Shown here one piece after another: positions 1-9,770 of a stretch of 64,000 nt of DNA. Position 1 is the stretch's first letter. Each line of letters opens with the position of its first letter. The stretch spans positions 187,679 through 251,678 of the forward strand of contig CABIXV010000002.1 of NCBI GenBank assembly GCA_902362775.1, given 5' to 3'. The position numbers and the translations under genes are program-made. Below the pieces are notes generated by a model. It was not told the DNA's origin, ran no database searches, and saw nothing but the letters and a program-made list of their open reading frames with translations. Source of the stretch: Clostridiales bacterium. GTDB taxonomy: Bacteria > Bacillota > Clostridia > Oscillospirales > Oscillospiraceae.

Positions 1-29
1 CCATTATCCGGGTGGAGTTTGATGGATAG
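1..29 (+). CDS. 3' end of an upstream gene (partial)
   Basis: An open frame enters from the window edge and ends at TAG (27-29), coding ...IIRVEFDG. It stops 15 bases before the next start and runs the same way, so it is probably the previous member of the immunity-type array. Too little is present to name it. Confidence 0.4.
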
Positions 30-44
30 ACCGGAGTGATACGA

Positions 45-413
45 ATGGAAAAAGAGAATCTTGTTTGCCCCTCCTGTGGTCAGTTGGCGGCACAGATGAA
101 GGAGGACGGCAGCATCTCCCACCGCCAATATGACCAGCTTCTCCAGAAACTCATGGAACTGGAGCGGCAAGGTGACATGGAACTGTTCGCCGGTGACTGC
201 CCACTGGAGGATACCGGCGCGGTGCTGGACGCTGAACAGCACTATACCGCCTGCCACTATATGCAGTGCCGCAGCTGCGGAGCCCTCTACTTTGTGGGAG
301 CCTGTATCCGGGGTGCGCCGGTCTTTCGGCAGGTGGCAGACATCAGAACGGAAAACCTGGACACCCGGCTGTGGGGCCGATGTGGAACCTACTACTTACA
401 GAAAAAAGACTGA
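45..413 (+). CDS. small protein with two Cys-pair (zinc-ribbon-like) motifs
   Basis: Encodes 122 residues. The N-terminus carries CPSCG and the middle carries CRSCG, two CxxC pairs that could bind one zinc. No family was recognised. The start was placed at ATG 45 because GGAG at 33-36 lies eight bases upstream; a GTG at 36 in the same frame would add three residues but overlaps that GGAG. The gene is followed after 13 bases by the next member of the array. Its place at the head of a run of immunity-type genes is the only hint to function, so a role in toxin neutralisation is inference. Confidence 0.7.
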   Translation: MEKENLVCPSCGQLAAQMKEDGSISHRQYDQLLQKLMELERQGDMELFAGDCPLEDTGAVLDAEQHYTACHYMQCRSCGALYFVGACIRGAPVFRQVADIRTENLDTRLWGRCGTYYLQKKD

Positions 414-426
414 AGGAGGTATCAAC

Positions 427-1275
427 ATGGATGTCGTGAAACTTCCCAAGAAAGTCCGCATGGTCTGCTATGAGATCATGGATGGCAAAGAAGGGGCCTT
501 GGACACTCTGGAATCCTTTGCGGATAAATACCCCCATCAGATAGCGGCGGTCAAGGCCGAGGTCGCCTATTTCAACATGGACTATGAAAAGGCGCTGGCT
601 TTGGATTTGACCATCCTTCCCTGGCTGGAGGAGTGGTATTACAGCAATGTGAGCGATGAACACATGATCGCCATGACAGTGGCCGCCATCCAGCTCCACC
701 GTGAGCCGGAGCTGATTGAGGCGCTGACAAAGGAACAGGCTCGCATCCGGGCTGAGAACGGCCTTCCCCAGCGGGATCGGTTCTGTGACATCCTGATGGA
801 TTACCTCAAGCGGGGCGTTATGCCCTTTGCAGACAACGACAAGAACTACCCCTACCATGAACCGGAGGAACCACAGACAAAGGAGCAGCTCTGGGCAAAG
901 CTGGCGGAGCAGCATAAAAAGCTCTCGCCGGACGATCCCGATGCCAGGCGGAAGCTCTATAACTACTGCTGTATGTTCGGAACCGCCAGGGATGCCGTAG
1001 ATCTCTTTGAGGAGATTCAGGGCGTGCCCCTGGCTGACTCCTCCTATCGGGACGCAATCGCCCGCTATCTCTATCTGGGCGAACGGGAGAAGGCGGTCCA
1101 GACAGCGGAGCGGTTGGCAACATCGCGGCTGTGGGCGGTTGCCGGGCCGACCCAGGTGCGTCCTATGTCTTTCTTTGAGGACCCGAACCTGCGGGAGTTC
1201 TTGCTGGAACCGGAATCCCTCCGGCGCATCCGGGAGGCCGCAATCATTGATGACGGGAGTTTAATCCGAAAGTAA
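427..1275 (+). CDS. TPR-like helical repeat protein, immunity array member
   Basis: 282 residues starting at ATG 427 behind a strong AAGGAGG. A longer open frame reaches upstream to 130 but overlaps the preceding gene and lacks a ribosome site, so the shorter form was chosen. The protein is rich in helix-forming stretches with TPR-like spacing, for example around residues 10-60 and 150-230 (YEKALALDL, AVDLFEEI, REKAVQTAERLA). No signal peptide or membrane segment is visible, so it is probably cytosolic. The helical blocks resemble those inside the giant protein two genes downstream, suggesting shared ancestry or a shared scaffold. Function unknown. Confidence 0.75.
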   Translation: MDVVKLPKKVRMVCYEIMDGKEGALDTLESFADKYPHQIAAVKAEVAYFNMDYEKALALDLTILPWLEEWYYSNVSDEHMIAMTVAAIQLHREPELIEALTKEQARIRAENGLPQRDRFCDILMDYLKRGVMPFADNDKNYPYHEPEEPQTKEQLWAKLAEQHKKLSPDDPDARRKLYNYCCMFGTARDAVDLFEEIQGVPLADSSYRDAIARYLYLGEREKAVQTAERLATSRLWAVAGPTQVRPMSFFEDPNLREFLLEPESLRRIREAAIIDDGSLIRK

Positions 1276-1300
1276 ATTACTTGGGAATGGAGGATTTAAC

Positions 1301-1651
1301 ATGAGTAAGGAACTTGAACTATATAAAGCATTTATCGACGGTCTTGTGGAGCGGAAGGATAGCATAACGGCCCGGTGGGTCAAGGGGGATGGTTTTCCCA
1401 AGACGGAGGACAACAAGGCGAAAAACAATTTTTTAGCCACACTGACCCCAGAACAGAAAGGTATAATAGCCGAGATGCTTCAGGACGAACATATTGCGGG
1501 TATCCACAATACCCTTGCATATATCAATGAGATGATGGATCTGGAGGGGCTGGAGCTTCATCAGGACGGTGAAGCCTATCCCAACGACCATTTTGAGAGT
1601 TTGCATTATGACTTCATCAGCCGTTGTGACGGTGATGAGTGGCCGGAATAA
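1301..1651 (+). CDS. hypothetical protein (possibly DUF6547-like)
   Basis: 116 residues, acidic and soluble, with no signal peptide. It begins at ATG 1301 behind GGAGG, 25 bases after the previous stop and 15 bases before the next start. The sequence reminds me of the DUF6547 group of small proteins found in polymorphic-toxin immunity loci, but this is a weak recollection without a motif to prove it. Size, acidity and context fit a single-domain immunity protein. Confidence 0.6.
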   Translation: MSKELELYKAFIDGLVERKDSITARWVKGDGFPKTEDNKAKNNFLATLTPEQKGIIAEMLQDEHIAGIHNTLAYINEMMDLEGLELHQDGEAYPNDHFESLHYDFISRCDGDEWPE

Positions 1652-1666
1652 AAGGAGGTATGACGA

Positions 1667-4600
1667 ATGTATATCAAAAAATACTGGGGCAACTTTATTG
1701 GCGGCTCGGATGACAGCCTGAACCTTGTGGCATTTTTAGAGGACCAGAAAAAGGAGGAGATCCCCCTCAGCGAGATTTTTGCGAAGATCGGTCTGGACAA
1801 ACAGAACTGGGACTTCCGCCAGACCGTGGAGTATCTGGAGTTCACCCACTCTAATGGCGTAGAGATGGACTTTCACTTCGCTATTGATGTGGTCACCGAT
1901 CTGGCCGCCATTCTTTTGGAGTGCGGCGTCAGCGGCGGGGTAAACCTCCACGATCTGGACGAGTACAACACCCCTCCCCGCCGTATCCGCATCACCGCCA
2001 CACCAGAGGAACACGACGCTATGGACAAAGTTCTAGCAGATTTCGCCCAGAACCCGCTGGAATATGACCTCAGTGAGATGATGGACGACGAGGAGATCCA
2101 GGAGATGGCTCGGGATGTGGAGGCCCTGCGGAAGGAGCTGTATGAGTCCGCCGGCCGCAACCGCAGCTACCATGTGAAAGCGGAAGATGTAAAACATCTG
2201 CTTCCCGACTGGGAAGGCGCCGATGGCTGCATCGCCACCAACCGCATCACGGTGGAGGGCTGCAAGGTGGGCTACTGCTACCGGGAGGAGCCGGACGGCG
2301 GCTGGGACAGCGGTTGGCGCTTCACCGCCGGTGATGAGAGCGACGAATATATGGACGACCCAAACAACGCCGGGATCTACAAGCTGAATACGATCTGCAA
2401 CGACGATCCCGACATCATCCCTCTGCTGAACACCCCCGCTCCCTGCGCCTTTGAGCGGGATGAGCATGGTGTGTTCCAGCAGATCAAAGACTGGAAACCG
2501 GAACAGGACGAGGAGGAGCCTGATATGGACATTTTGAAGCAGTGCCAGAAGTGGAATGAAAACGACGAATATCAGAAGATCATTGACGCGCTGGAGGCCA
2601 TCCCCGCCCAGGAGCGCACCCCTGAGGAGGACAGCGAGCTGGCCCGGGCTTATAACAATTTGGCAGACCCATATAAGCCAGGTGGCAAGGATATGCTCAA
2701 GAAGGCCATCGCCCTGCTAAAGCCCCACGCGGAATATTTCGAGGGCGACCACTGCTGGAACTTCCGCATGGGTTACTCTTACTTTTATCTGGATCAGGAG
2801 GGCCGGGCTCTGCGATATTTTGAAAAGGCATTGGAAGCCCGCCCCGGTGATGAGGACACCAAAGAGTTTATCGAATGGTGCAAGAAGGGCATTTCCCTGC
2901 CTCAGTTCTCGGAGTGCTTCCGGGAGCGGACAGAGGACTGGTGGGAAACCTTTGCCGAGATGGAAGCAGAATTGCGCCAAATGATGGATGAGGACAAAGA
3001 CCACACCCGAGGTGCGGAGATCGTGGCCCAAATGGAGGAAACCCTGAATTTGGTTTTTGACGAGATTTCCTTCGAGATGGGCTTCAACGGCGAAAAGCAT
3101 GAGCTGATCCTCACCCCGGAGGGTGACAAGGTCAAGCTGTTTGAGCTGGTCTATTTCCAGAAGCACGCCCCCAAGGAGGTGCTGGAGCACTGGAATATCC
3201 TTGTGGGCCGTCAGCCCCTCCAGAACATCGGCCTTCGCACCGAGGATGGCTGGGAGATTTCCGGAGAGGATGTGCAGCTCTGGCTGGAGGAGCAGGGAGA
3301 GAACAGCTTCGCCATCTCCGTCTACTGTGAAAAGCTGCTGCCCATGCTCCGTGAGGCGGAAGGCCGGGCCTGGTGGATGCTCACTACCCTCACCGATCAG
3401 GTGCTGGGCGAGATCCCCCACATGAGATACATAGACAGCTTTGATGTGCTGGAGGAACCCAAGGCAGAGCCGTCCTTCCTCCTGTCCCAGCTGCCCGACA
3501 AACTGCGGGAGCAGGGCCTGGAGCTCTCCACTGATCCGGAAGCCTATCTGGAGAGCTATCTTGGCTACGAAATGAAACCCAAACAGGACCCGGACGCTGA
3601 CTGGCGGCTGGATGTAATGGCCGGTTCCACCTGCTGTGTGCCCCTGATCAACGGCTATCTGGATGCCGACAATGATTTCATGGACGATCTCCATGCCGAC
3701 GGCACAGTAGCGGGCTTCTTCTGCTATCCTCTGGATACCCTGCGGGAGGAGGAAGGAACGGAGAAGATCTTCGACTTCCGGGACAAGCTGGAGGAAGTGC
3801 TCACCGCCGGGGACGGCCCGGAGGTGCTCACCCTCACTGGCGGAGCCACCGGCCTCTACTGCGGCTATGTGGACTTCATCGCCTGGGACATCCGAGAGGC
3901 ACTGAACATGGCGAAAGCGTTCTTTGAGGACAGCGACATCCCCTGGGCCAGCTTCCACACCTTCCGCCGTGAAGCGGGCACAGTGAACCTGAAAACACCG
4001 CCCCAGGAGGAACCGGACGATGAGGAGCAGGCCCCCGAGCTGGACGAAACGCTGACAGGCATGGACTATATCCCTTACACCCCGCAGAACGAAGAAGCAT
4101 TCTTCCAGCAACTGGAGCAGTGGAACGACGAGGACGAGTACACCCGCTGCATCCAGGCATTGAACGCCATCCCGGAGGACTGGCGGAACTACCGCACCGC
4201 CTACGCCCTGGCACGGGCGCTGGAGAACTATGCCATCATCGGGGACCACGACGAGGGCACCCCCAACTACAAGGGGGACAAGGCCCTGCTGCGGGCCATT
4301 GAGGCACTGGAGTCCGTCCGGGAGGAGGGCCGGGACAAGGCGGAGTGGAATATGCGGATGGCCTACGGCTATCAGTATCTCCACGGGCAGGAGGAAAAGG
4401 CCATCCCCTACGCCCGGCGGTGGGCGGAGCTGGACCCGGAGGACGAAAATGCCCCGGCGGTGATTCGGGAGTGCAGGGCGGAGATCCGGAAACGCCAGCG
4501 CAGCCGGAACAAGAAGGCCAAATTCGTACCTGGCAACACCCCGTTCGAGGGCTTCGACCTCACCAACTTCTGGGATGATAATTGGTATGCGCTGAAGGAG

Positions 4601-7600
4601 TATGTCAGCGATCCGCCTTCCGATGAGCTGATTGCCAGCGTGGAGGAGGAACTGGGCTACAAGCTGCCCGCCGCCTACATCTGGCTGATGAAGCAGCACA
4701 ACGGCGGCATTCCGGTGAACACCTGCTATCCCTGCGATGAGCCCACCTGCTGGGCGGAGGACCATGTGGCCATCACCGGCATTTTTGGAATTGGGCGGGA
4801 AAAGAGCTGCTCCCTCTGCGGGGAATTGGGCAGCCAGTTTATGATCGACGAGTGGGAGTATCCCGCCATCGGCGTGGCCATCTGCGACTGTCCCAGCGCC
4901 GGGCACGATATGATATTCCTGGACTACCGGGCCTGCGGCCCCCAGGGAGAGCCTGCGGTGGTCCATGTGGATCAGGAAAACGACTACAAGATTACCCATC
5001 TGGCAGACAGCTTCGAGGAGTTCATCCGGGGACTGGAACATGAATCCCTGTATGATCCGGATGAAGAAGATACAGACGATCTCGACGAGGAAGATGACGC
5101 TGACGGGGAGGAAAACAGCCACACAGGCGTCTTCACCGGCTTTGTGCTGCTGTCCAAGGGAGAATGGGACAAGGAGCAGTTCATCCGGGACATGAAGGAA
5201 AAGTGGGACATCACCGTGGATGAATACGACGCCAGCGAGGAGAAGGACGACGACGCCCTGGTGTTCGAAGTAGGCGATATGCTCGCTGTCGTCAGCCTGA
5301 ATAACTATCCCATCCCCAACGGCGAAGCGGAACTGAATGCCGAGAACAACTATATGTGGCCGGATGCGGTGAAAATCGCCAGAGAGCACCGCAACCACAT
5401 CATGGTGGCGGTGCTGGGCAAGGAGGAGAAAGTTCTGGAAAAGGGCAAGCTGTTCACCAAGATGGTGGCCGCCTGCTGCCGCCAGAAATACGCCACCGGC
5501 ATCTACACCAGCGGCGTGGTATTTGAGCCCCGGTTCTATGAGGGTTTTGCCGATATGCTCAAAGAGAACGAACTGCCCATCTTCAACTGGGTTTGGTTCG
5601 GCCTGTACCGGAGCGAGGGTGGCTTGAACGGCTACACCTACGGCATGGATGTGTTCGGCAAGGAGGAGATGGAGGTGCTGAACGCCGACGCCGAGCCGGA
5701 GGATCTGCGGGACTTTTTGGCCAGCCTTGCCTCCTATGTGCTGGCGTGTGATGTCACGCTGAAGGATGGCGAAACCATCGGCTTTTCCGCGGATGATAAG
5801 CACACCATCACCCGCAGCCCCGGAGTCTCTCTGCCGGAGGAGCAGATGACCCTGAAAATCAGCTGGGAGCCGCTGGATGACGGCCCGGATGATGACGGCG
5901 GGGACGGTCCGGAGGGTGAAGGACCTCAGGATGAGGAGCCCGGCCAGCCCGAGACAGGTTCCCTCCTTTCAGCGCAGGATATCGAAGTCCTGGAGTCCTT
6001 TGATGACGGTGCATCGGGCTATTTCGGGAAAATGATTCAGTGGCTGGATAACTTTATTAAACAAGGCATTCAGGAAGGAAGATTTACAGAACAACAGGCC
6101 CGTCAGGATCTTCAAATCGCCCTGTGGTACTCCTTCGCTTACAACAATCTGGACTCCTACCGCTGCTACTGCAAGGCAGCGGAGTGGATGAAGGACTCGG
6201 AACAGAACGCCAAAGGCTGCGCTGCTTGGTACTACCGCTACTCTGTGGCCCTCATGTACTGCGGGAAACTGAATGAGGCCATGGAATATGCCGAAAAAGG
6301 CGCTCGGGAGGAACCAGACTACCCCTGGGTGTGGCTTCAGGTGGGCAAGCTGCGGGCCCACTTTGGAGATAAAGCCGGGGCTCTGGAGGCGGTGGAGCGG
6401 GGCCTTGCCATAGAGCCCGGAGACCACGAATTTACCGTCTTACGGGAAGAGATCGAAACCGGTGCCACCCTGGAACAGATGGAGTATCACTGGATCAACC
6501 CGAATCTGGATCGGAAACTCCAGATGGGGTTGGATGAGGATGCTGATGACAAGCAGCGCTCCATTTCCTGCATCACGGTCAGTCAGAAGGGGCTGGAGGA
6601 CTTCTGGAAGATATTCGGCCCTAAGCCGGAGGAATACGAACCAAATAATCCCTTCACCCATTTCCCTTACAGGAATATGGCTCTGGTATTCCAGATGAAC
6701 GAGGGCGGCATGTCCAAACTGAGCCCAGAATGGCTGTGGAAACTAAAAGGTTGGCTGGATAGCGGGGACTGGCTGGAGCGAAAACACCCGGACGGCAGGG
6801 TTGCCCGCCTGGACACAGTATTGGTTGGGCTGGACTGCCGCATCGGTCTTCTTTACAAGTTGACGGATCAGGAGGAATACTTCCAAATTTTCATCAATCC
6901 AGATGGCACGGAGCAGACAGACACCCTCTGGTCCTCGGAAGAAGGCAGCCAGCCCGAGGTCTACACCGAGGAGGAGATGGAGGCCGTCGAGGGGCACATC
7001 CAGCAGTATTTCGGCAAGTTTGAGAATGTATTCCACGAGATCGTTTCCCCGGACATCCATGTGGACATCTGCGTGGTGCCGCCCTCTGAGGAGCGGGACT
7101 ACTACACCCTGGTGACGATGGGCATGGGCGCCCACCGGATGAATGTGCCGGAGGAACTGGCGGAATACAAGCTGGAGCGGGCGGAGCTGGCCATCGCACT
7201 GCCTGCGGACTGGAAACTGGATCAGGAGTCCATGAAAGACGAAAAGTGGTACTGGCCCATCCGTCTGTTAAAATCCCTGGCCCGTCTGCCCATCAACTGT
7301 GACAGCTGGTTGGGGCATGGTCATACGGTGGAGAACCGGGAACCATTTGCAGACAACACCAAGCTGTGTACTGCTACCCTGATCGGTCCCCAGGGTACGG
7401 AGGATGGCTGCGAGGTCTGCACCCTCCCAGGCGGCGAGGAGATCAACTTCTATCAGGTCATCCCGCTTTATGCGGATGAATTGGACTATAAACTGGAACA
7501 TGATGCAGACGCTCTGCTGAACAAGATGAGGGGGATCAGTTTTGTGGTAAACCCCACCCGCCAGGATGCTGTCACTCGTGGTGCCCTTTCCAATGATGAT

Positions 7601-8875
7601 TTTGACGGTGAGATGGACGACGCTTCCTATCACCTCGAGAGCATTGAGGAGAAGGAACTGCCCATTGACCCCATCAATGCTTATAACCACATGGCCATCT
7701 ACTTGCGCTGGTGCATGGAGCACGACCTGATGGGCGAGGACTTTCTGAAAGAATACAGCGAAGTGGCCAAACAGGTCAAAGCCGACCCTGCTAGCGTGGA
7801 TCTGCGGGCGTTTATCCGGGATGAGCTGGACGGCTGTCTGTTCTCTGTGCTATTCAATCAGCAAGGCCGCGCCTTTGCGGGCTATTACTACGGAGAGGGC
7901 GACAGCCCCTACTATCCCGCCGATGTTGACGACAATGCCCACCGCTTCTTCGGCCCGGAGCGGTATCACTCCGATGAGTTCCGGGATGAAGCCTACCTGT
8001 TCATCCCCTTTGATGAGGACTACTATCAGGCTATGGCAGAGGTGATCGAAGAACGCTTTACCAACTGGCAGGGACAGGACTTCGACCAGAACACGCTGGA
8101 GCCCTCCGAGGTGGCTGATGCTTTGATGGAGTATCTGGACTGTGAATGCACCTATTTCCCCTCCATGTCGGACGACGACCCCATCATGTCGGCATACAGT
8201 TATGCCAAACGGAAAAGTGTCAAAGAGGGCTTTGTGCCCGTGCTCATCCGGGCGGATGACGAAACGCTGTTGGAGTGCCTGGTGATGAACGCTGACCCGG
8301 AGCATGATGCGGATTGCTATGAATTTGACCTCAAAACCGTGGAGGAGTACCGTAAAAAGATGCTCTCCGCCCCCATCAAGGACAGCAAGGCAGTTCTGGA
8401 GGAACTGGTCGGCCAGCGTAAAGCGGAGGCCGAGGATGACGATATGGACTGGGATGAGGAAGTCCTGGGCGAGATGGAGGGCGGCTATGACAATGACCGC
8501 TTCTCCTGCTATTGGGATTCGGACAGCCACATGACCTATCCTCTCATTCTGGCCAAGATCCCGGTGAAGAACCCCTGGGAGATCTTCGCCTACCTGCCCT
8601 TTGGAAACTGGAATGAGTGTCCTGACACCCCGGACCTGATGGCAGTGGCGAAATACTGGTTCGAGCAGCATGGTGCCATCCCAGCCGCCATGAGCCACGA
8701 TGAACTGGAGTTCCTGCTCCCGGCCCCTGTTTCCCAGGAACAGGCTATGGAAGTTGCCGCAGAGCAGTACGGCTTCTGCCCGGACATCGTGGACCAGGAG
8801 CAGGATGACCCCACTGTGGGCAATCTGGCGGATGTCCTGCGGCAGTCCACCGTCTGGTACTTCTGGTGGGATTGA
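1667..8875 (+). CDS. giant multi-domain polyimmunity-type protein (2402 aa)
   Basis: One uninterrupted 2402-residue frame behind AAAGGAGG. Approximate blocks: 1-165 unidentified; 168-266 DUF2185/Imm33-like (cysteine start, YREEPDGGWDSGWRF, then LNTICNDDPDI); 285-412 TPR-like; 418-770 unidentified; 808-945 second TPR-like block, a diverged copy of the first (both open with QWN/KWN-E-DEY and continue with an ALxAIP motif); 975-1125 SMI1/KNR4 (SUKH); 1154-1400 DUF4261-like (NYPIPNGEAELNAENNYMW); 1405-1430 acidic Asp/Gly/Glu linker; 1437-1595 third TPR-like block; 1635-1965 SUFU-like (HVDICVVPPSEERDYYTLVT, then GMGAHRMNVPEE); 2000-2140 unidentified; 2145-2402 DUF4253, ending in the typical WYFWWD. 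SUKH, DUF2185, SUFU and DUF4253 are families used as immunity proteins against polymorphic toxins, so a concatenated immunity protein is the best reading. It is acidic and lacks a signal peptide. Individual domain borders are estimates. Confidence 0.85.
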   Translation: MYIKKYWGNFIGGSDDSLNLVAFLEDQKKEEIPLSEIFAKIGLDKQNWDFRQTVEYLEFTHSNGVEMDFHFAIDVVTDLAAILLECGVSGGVNLHDLDEYNTPPRRIRITATPEEHDAMDKVLADFAQNPLEYDLSEMMDDEEIQEMARDVEALRKELYESAGRNRSYHVKAEDVKHLLPDWEGADGCIATNRITVEGCKVGYCYREEPDGGWDSGWRFTAGDESDEYMDDPNNAGIYKLNTICNDDPDIIPLLNTPAPCAFERDEHGVFQQIKDWKPEQDEEEPDMDILKQCQKWNENDEYQKIIDALEAIPAQERTPEEDSELARAYNNLADPYKPGGKDMLKKAIALLKPHAEYFEGDHCWNFRMGYSYFYLDQEGRALRYFEKALEARPGDEDTKEFIEWCKKGISLPQFSECFRERTEDWWETFAEMEAELRQMMDEDKDHTRGAEIVAQMEETLNLVFDEISFEMGFNGEKHELILTPEGDKVKLFELVYFQKHAPKEVLEHWNILVGRQPLQNIGLRTEDGWEISGEDVQLWLEEQGENSFAISVYCEKLLPMLREAEGRAWWMLTTLTDQVLGEIPHMRYIDSFDVLEEPKAEPSFLLSQLPDKLREQGLELSTDPEAYLESYLGYEMKPKQDPDADWRLDVMAGSTCCVPLINGYLDADNDFMDDLHADGTVAGFFCYPLDTLREEEGTEKIFDFRDKLEEVLTAGDGPEVLTLTGGATGLYCGYVDFIAWDIREALNMAKAFFEDSDIPWASFHTFRREAGTVNLKTPPQEEPDDEEQAPELDETLTGMDYIPYTPQNEEAFFQQLEQWNDEDEYTRCIQALNAIPEDWRNYRTAYALARALENYAIIGDHDEGTPNYKGDKALLRAIEALESVREEGRDKAEWNMRMAYGYQYLHGQEEKAIPYARRWAELDPEDENAPAVIRECRAEIRKRQRSRNKKAKFVPGNTPFEGFDLTNFWDDNWYALKEYVSDPPSDELIASVEEELGYKLPAAYIWLMKQHNGGIPVNTCYPCDEPTCWAEDHVAITGIFGIGREKSCSLCGELGSQFMIDEWEYPAIGVAICDCPSAGHDMIFLDYRACGPQGEPAVVHVDQENDYKITHLADSFEEFIRGLEHESLYDPDEEDTDDLDEEDDADGEENSHTGVFTGFVLLSKGEWDKEQFIRDMKEKWDITVDEYDASEEKDDDALVFEVGDMLAVVSLNNYPIPNGEAELNAENNYMWPDAVKIAREHRNHIMVAVLGKEEKVLEKGKLFTKMVAACCRQKYATGIYTSGVVFEPRFYEGFADMLKENELPIFNWVWFGLYRSEGGLNGYTYGMDVFGKEEMEVLNADAEPEDLRDFLASLASYVLACDVTLKDGETIGFSADDKHTITRSPGVSLPEEQMTLKISWEPLDDGPDDDGGDGPEGEGPQDEEPGQPETGSLLSAQDIEVLESFDDGASGYFGKMIQWLDNFIKQGIQEGRFTEQQARQDLQIALWYSFAYNNLDSYRCYCKAAEWMKDSEQNAKGCAAWYYRYSVALMYCGKLNEAMEYAEKGAREEPDYPWVWLQVGKLRAHFGDKAGALEAVERGLAIEPGDHEFTVLREEIETGATLEQMEYHWINPNLDRKLQMGLDEDADDKQRSISCITVSQKGLEDFWKIFGPKPEEYEPNNPFTHFPYRNMALVFQMNEGGMSKLSPEWLWKLKGWLDSGDWLERKHPDGRVARLDTVLVGLDCRIGLLYKLTDQEEYFQIFINPDGTEQTDTLWSSEEGSQPEVYTEEEMEAVEGHIQQYFGKFENVFHEIVSPDIHVDICVVPPSEERDYYTLVTMGMGAHRMNVPEELAEYKLERAELAIALPADWKLDQESMKDEKWYWPIRLLKSLARLPINCDSWLGHGHTVENREPFADNTKLCTATLIGPQGTEDGCEVCTLPGGEEINFYQVIPLYADELDYKLEHDADALLNKMRGISFVVNPTRQDAVTRGALSNDDFDGEMDDASYHLESIEEKELPIDPINAYNHMAIYLRWCMEHDLMGEDFLKEYSEVAKQVKADPASVDLRAFIRDELDGCLFSVLFNQQGRAFAGYYYGEGDSPYYPADVDDNAHRFFGPERYHSDEFRDEAYLFIPFDEDYYQAMAEVIEERFTNWQGQDFDQNTLEPSEVADALMEYLDCECTYFPSMSDDDPIMSAYSYAKRKSVKEGFVPVLIRADDETLLECLVMNADPEHDADCYEFDLKTVEEYRKKMLSAPIKDSKAVLEELVGQRKAEAEDDDMDWDEEVLGEMEGGYDNDRFSCYWDSDSHMTYPLILAKIPVKNPWEIFAYLPFGNWNECPDTPDLMAVAKYWFEQHGAIPAAMSHDELEFLLPAPVSQEQAMEVAAEQYGFCPDIVDQEQDDPTVGNLADVLRQSTVWYFWWD

Positions 8876-8920
8876 TGGGCTGTATCGGAATGACAGAATA
8901 GCAACGATAGGAGGAACGTT

Positions 8921-9697
8921 ATGAAAAACTTGCAGATACTGATAACGTGCTGTTTCCTGGTACTGCTGACTGCCTGCGGGCGGGAGGGCGGCGGCGGCAC
9001 GGCCCAAACCCCTGTTGCTTCAGAGGAGATCACAGAGAGTATCACGCAAATGCCGGATGAACAGGAGAGTGAAGCCATGCCGGAAAATATGGAATTGGGG
9101 ATCACAGTGAACGACGTCTATTATCCGATTCCGGTTTCTTTGAAGCAGTTAACCGAGGATGGGTGGAAAATCAGCGGGCAGACACCCTATTTCCTGGAGC
9201 CGTTTGTGGGTGAAGAGTATTACGAAATGCGGGCAGATTGGTCCCTGACAGAGGATGGGCAGGGGATTTTGCCGGGTGGGTCCATCATCCGGCTCCTGGA
9301 AAAAGACGGGGTGTTGTTAGAGGTGACCATTACAAACCAGGTGTCCACAGGGTCGGATACGCCACCTCAAAAAATCGAAGATGGTGTGGTAGATTCTATG
9401 GTGGTTTTTTATGATGAGAAACACACCAGCATCAAATTGGATAATCAGGAACTGAACCATGTAACCCAGGATTATTTGATTGAGAGGTATCCTTCCAGTG
9501 ATGGTTGGACTCATCTTCCCAACACATACAGCGATCATCCAGAGTTTGGGATTTCCACAGAATATACCATCGAAAATGATTTGAACCAGTACAACAACAG
9601 TATCACGATCTATTTCGATTTGGAGAACAGACCGTTCAAAGTAAGTGTATGGAACGAGACCCCTCTGGACCAGGTGGAGCTGCCCCCACAAACATGA
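8921..9697 (+). CDS. lipoprotein of unknown function
   Basis: 258 residues behind AGGAGG. The N-terminus is a lipoprotein signal: a short hydrophobic core ending in a lipobox LLTAC, with Cys19 as the lipidated residue, followed by a Gly-rich tether. The rest is polar and has no further membrane segment, so the protein should sit on the outer face of the membrane. It is the only clearly exported member of this otherwise cytosolic array and could intercept a toxin outside the cell or be an unrelated passenger. No family recognised. Confidence 0.75.
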   Translation: MKNLQILITCCFLVLLTACGREGGGGTAQTPVASEEITESITQMPDEQESEAMPENMELGITVNDVYYPIPVSLKQLTEDGWKISGQTPYFLEPFVGEEYYEMRADWSLTEDGQGILPGGSIIRLLEKDGVLLEVTITNQVSTGSDTPPQKIEDGVVDSMVVFYDEKHTSIKLDNQELNHVTQDYLIERYPSSDGWTHLPNTYSDHPEFGISTEYTIENDLNQYNNSITIYFDLENRPFKVSVWNETPLDQVELPPQT

Positions 9698-9713
9698 CGG
9701 GCGGACTCATGTT

Positions 9714-9755
9714 TCCAGAGAGTGGTCTACGGTTTGGTGCTTCTGGTGGGATTGA
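9714..9755 (+). pseudogene. 3' vestige of a second DUF4253 gene
   Basis: Between the lipoprotein and the CbrC gene, in-frame codons read SREWSTVWCFWWD and then TGA at 9753-9755. The giant protein ends RQSTVWYFWWD. At the DNA level both share a stretch reading TTCTGGTGGGATTGATG. The tail is therefore a remnant of a DUF4253 gene whose body is gone. It also lies directly upstream of the next gene's ribosome site, as expected if a new cassette was joined here. Confidence 0.65.
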
Positions 9756-9770
9756 TGAGAGGTACGCCCG

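Noticed and set aside
130..426. N-terminal extension of the gene at 427
   Set aside because: It overlaps the preceding gene in another frame and lacks a ribosome site, while AAGGAGG stands before ATG 427.
2717..5803. A 1028-codon open frame on the minus strand inside the giant gene
   Set aside because: It is the reverse shadow of a GC-rich, acidic coding sequence. It has no ribosome site, its product is a low-complexity mix of Leu, Val, Gly, Gln and His, and the plus-strand frame has clear domains.
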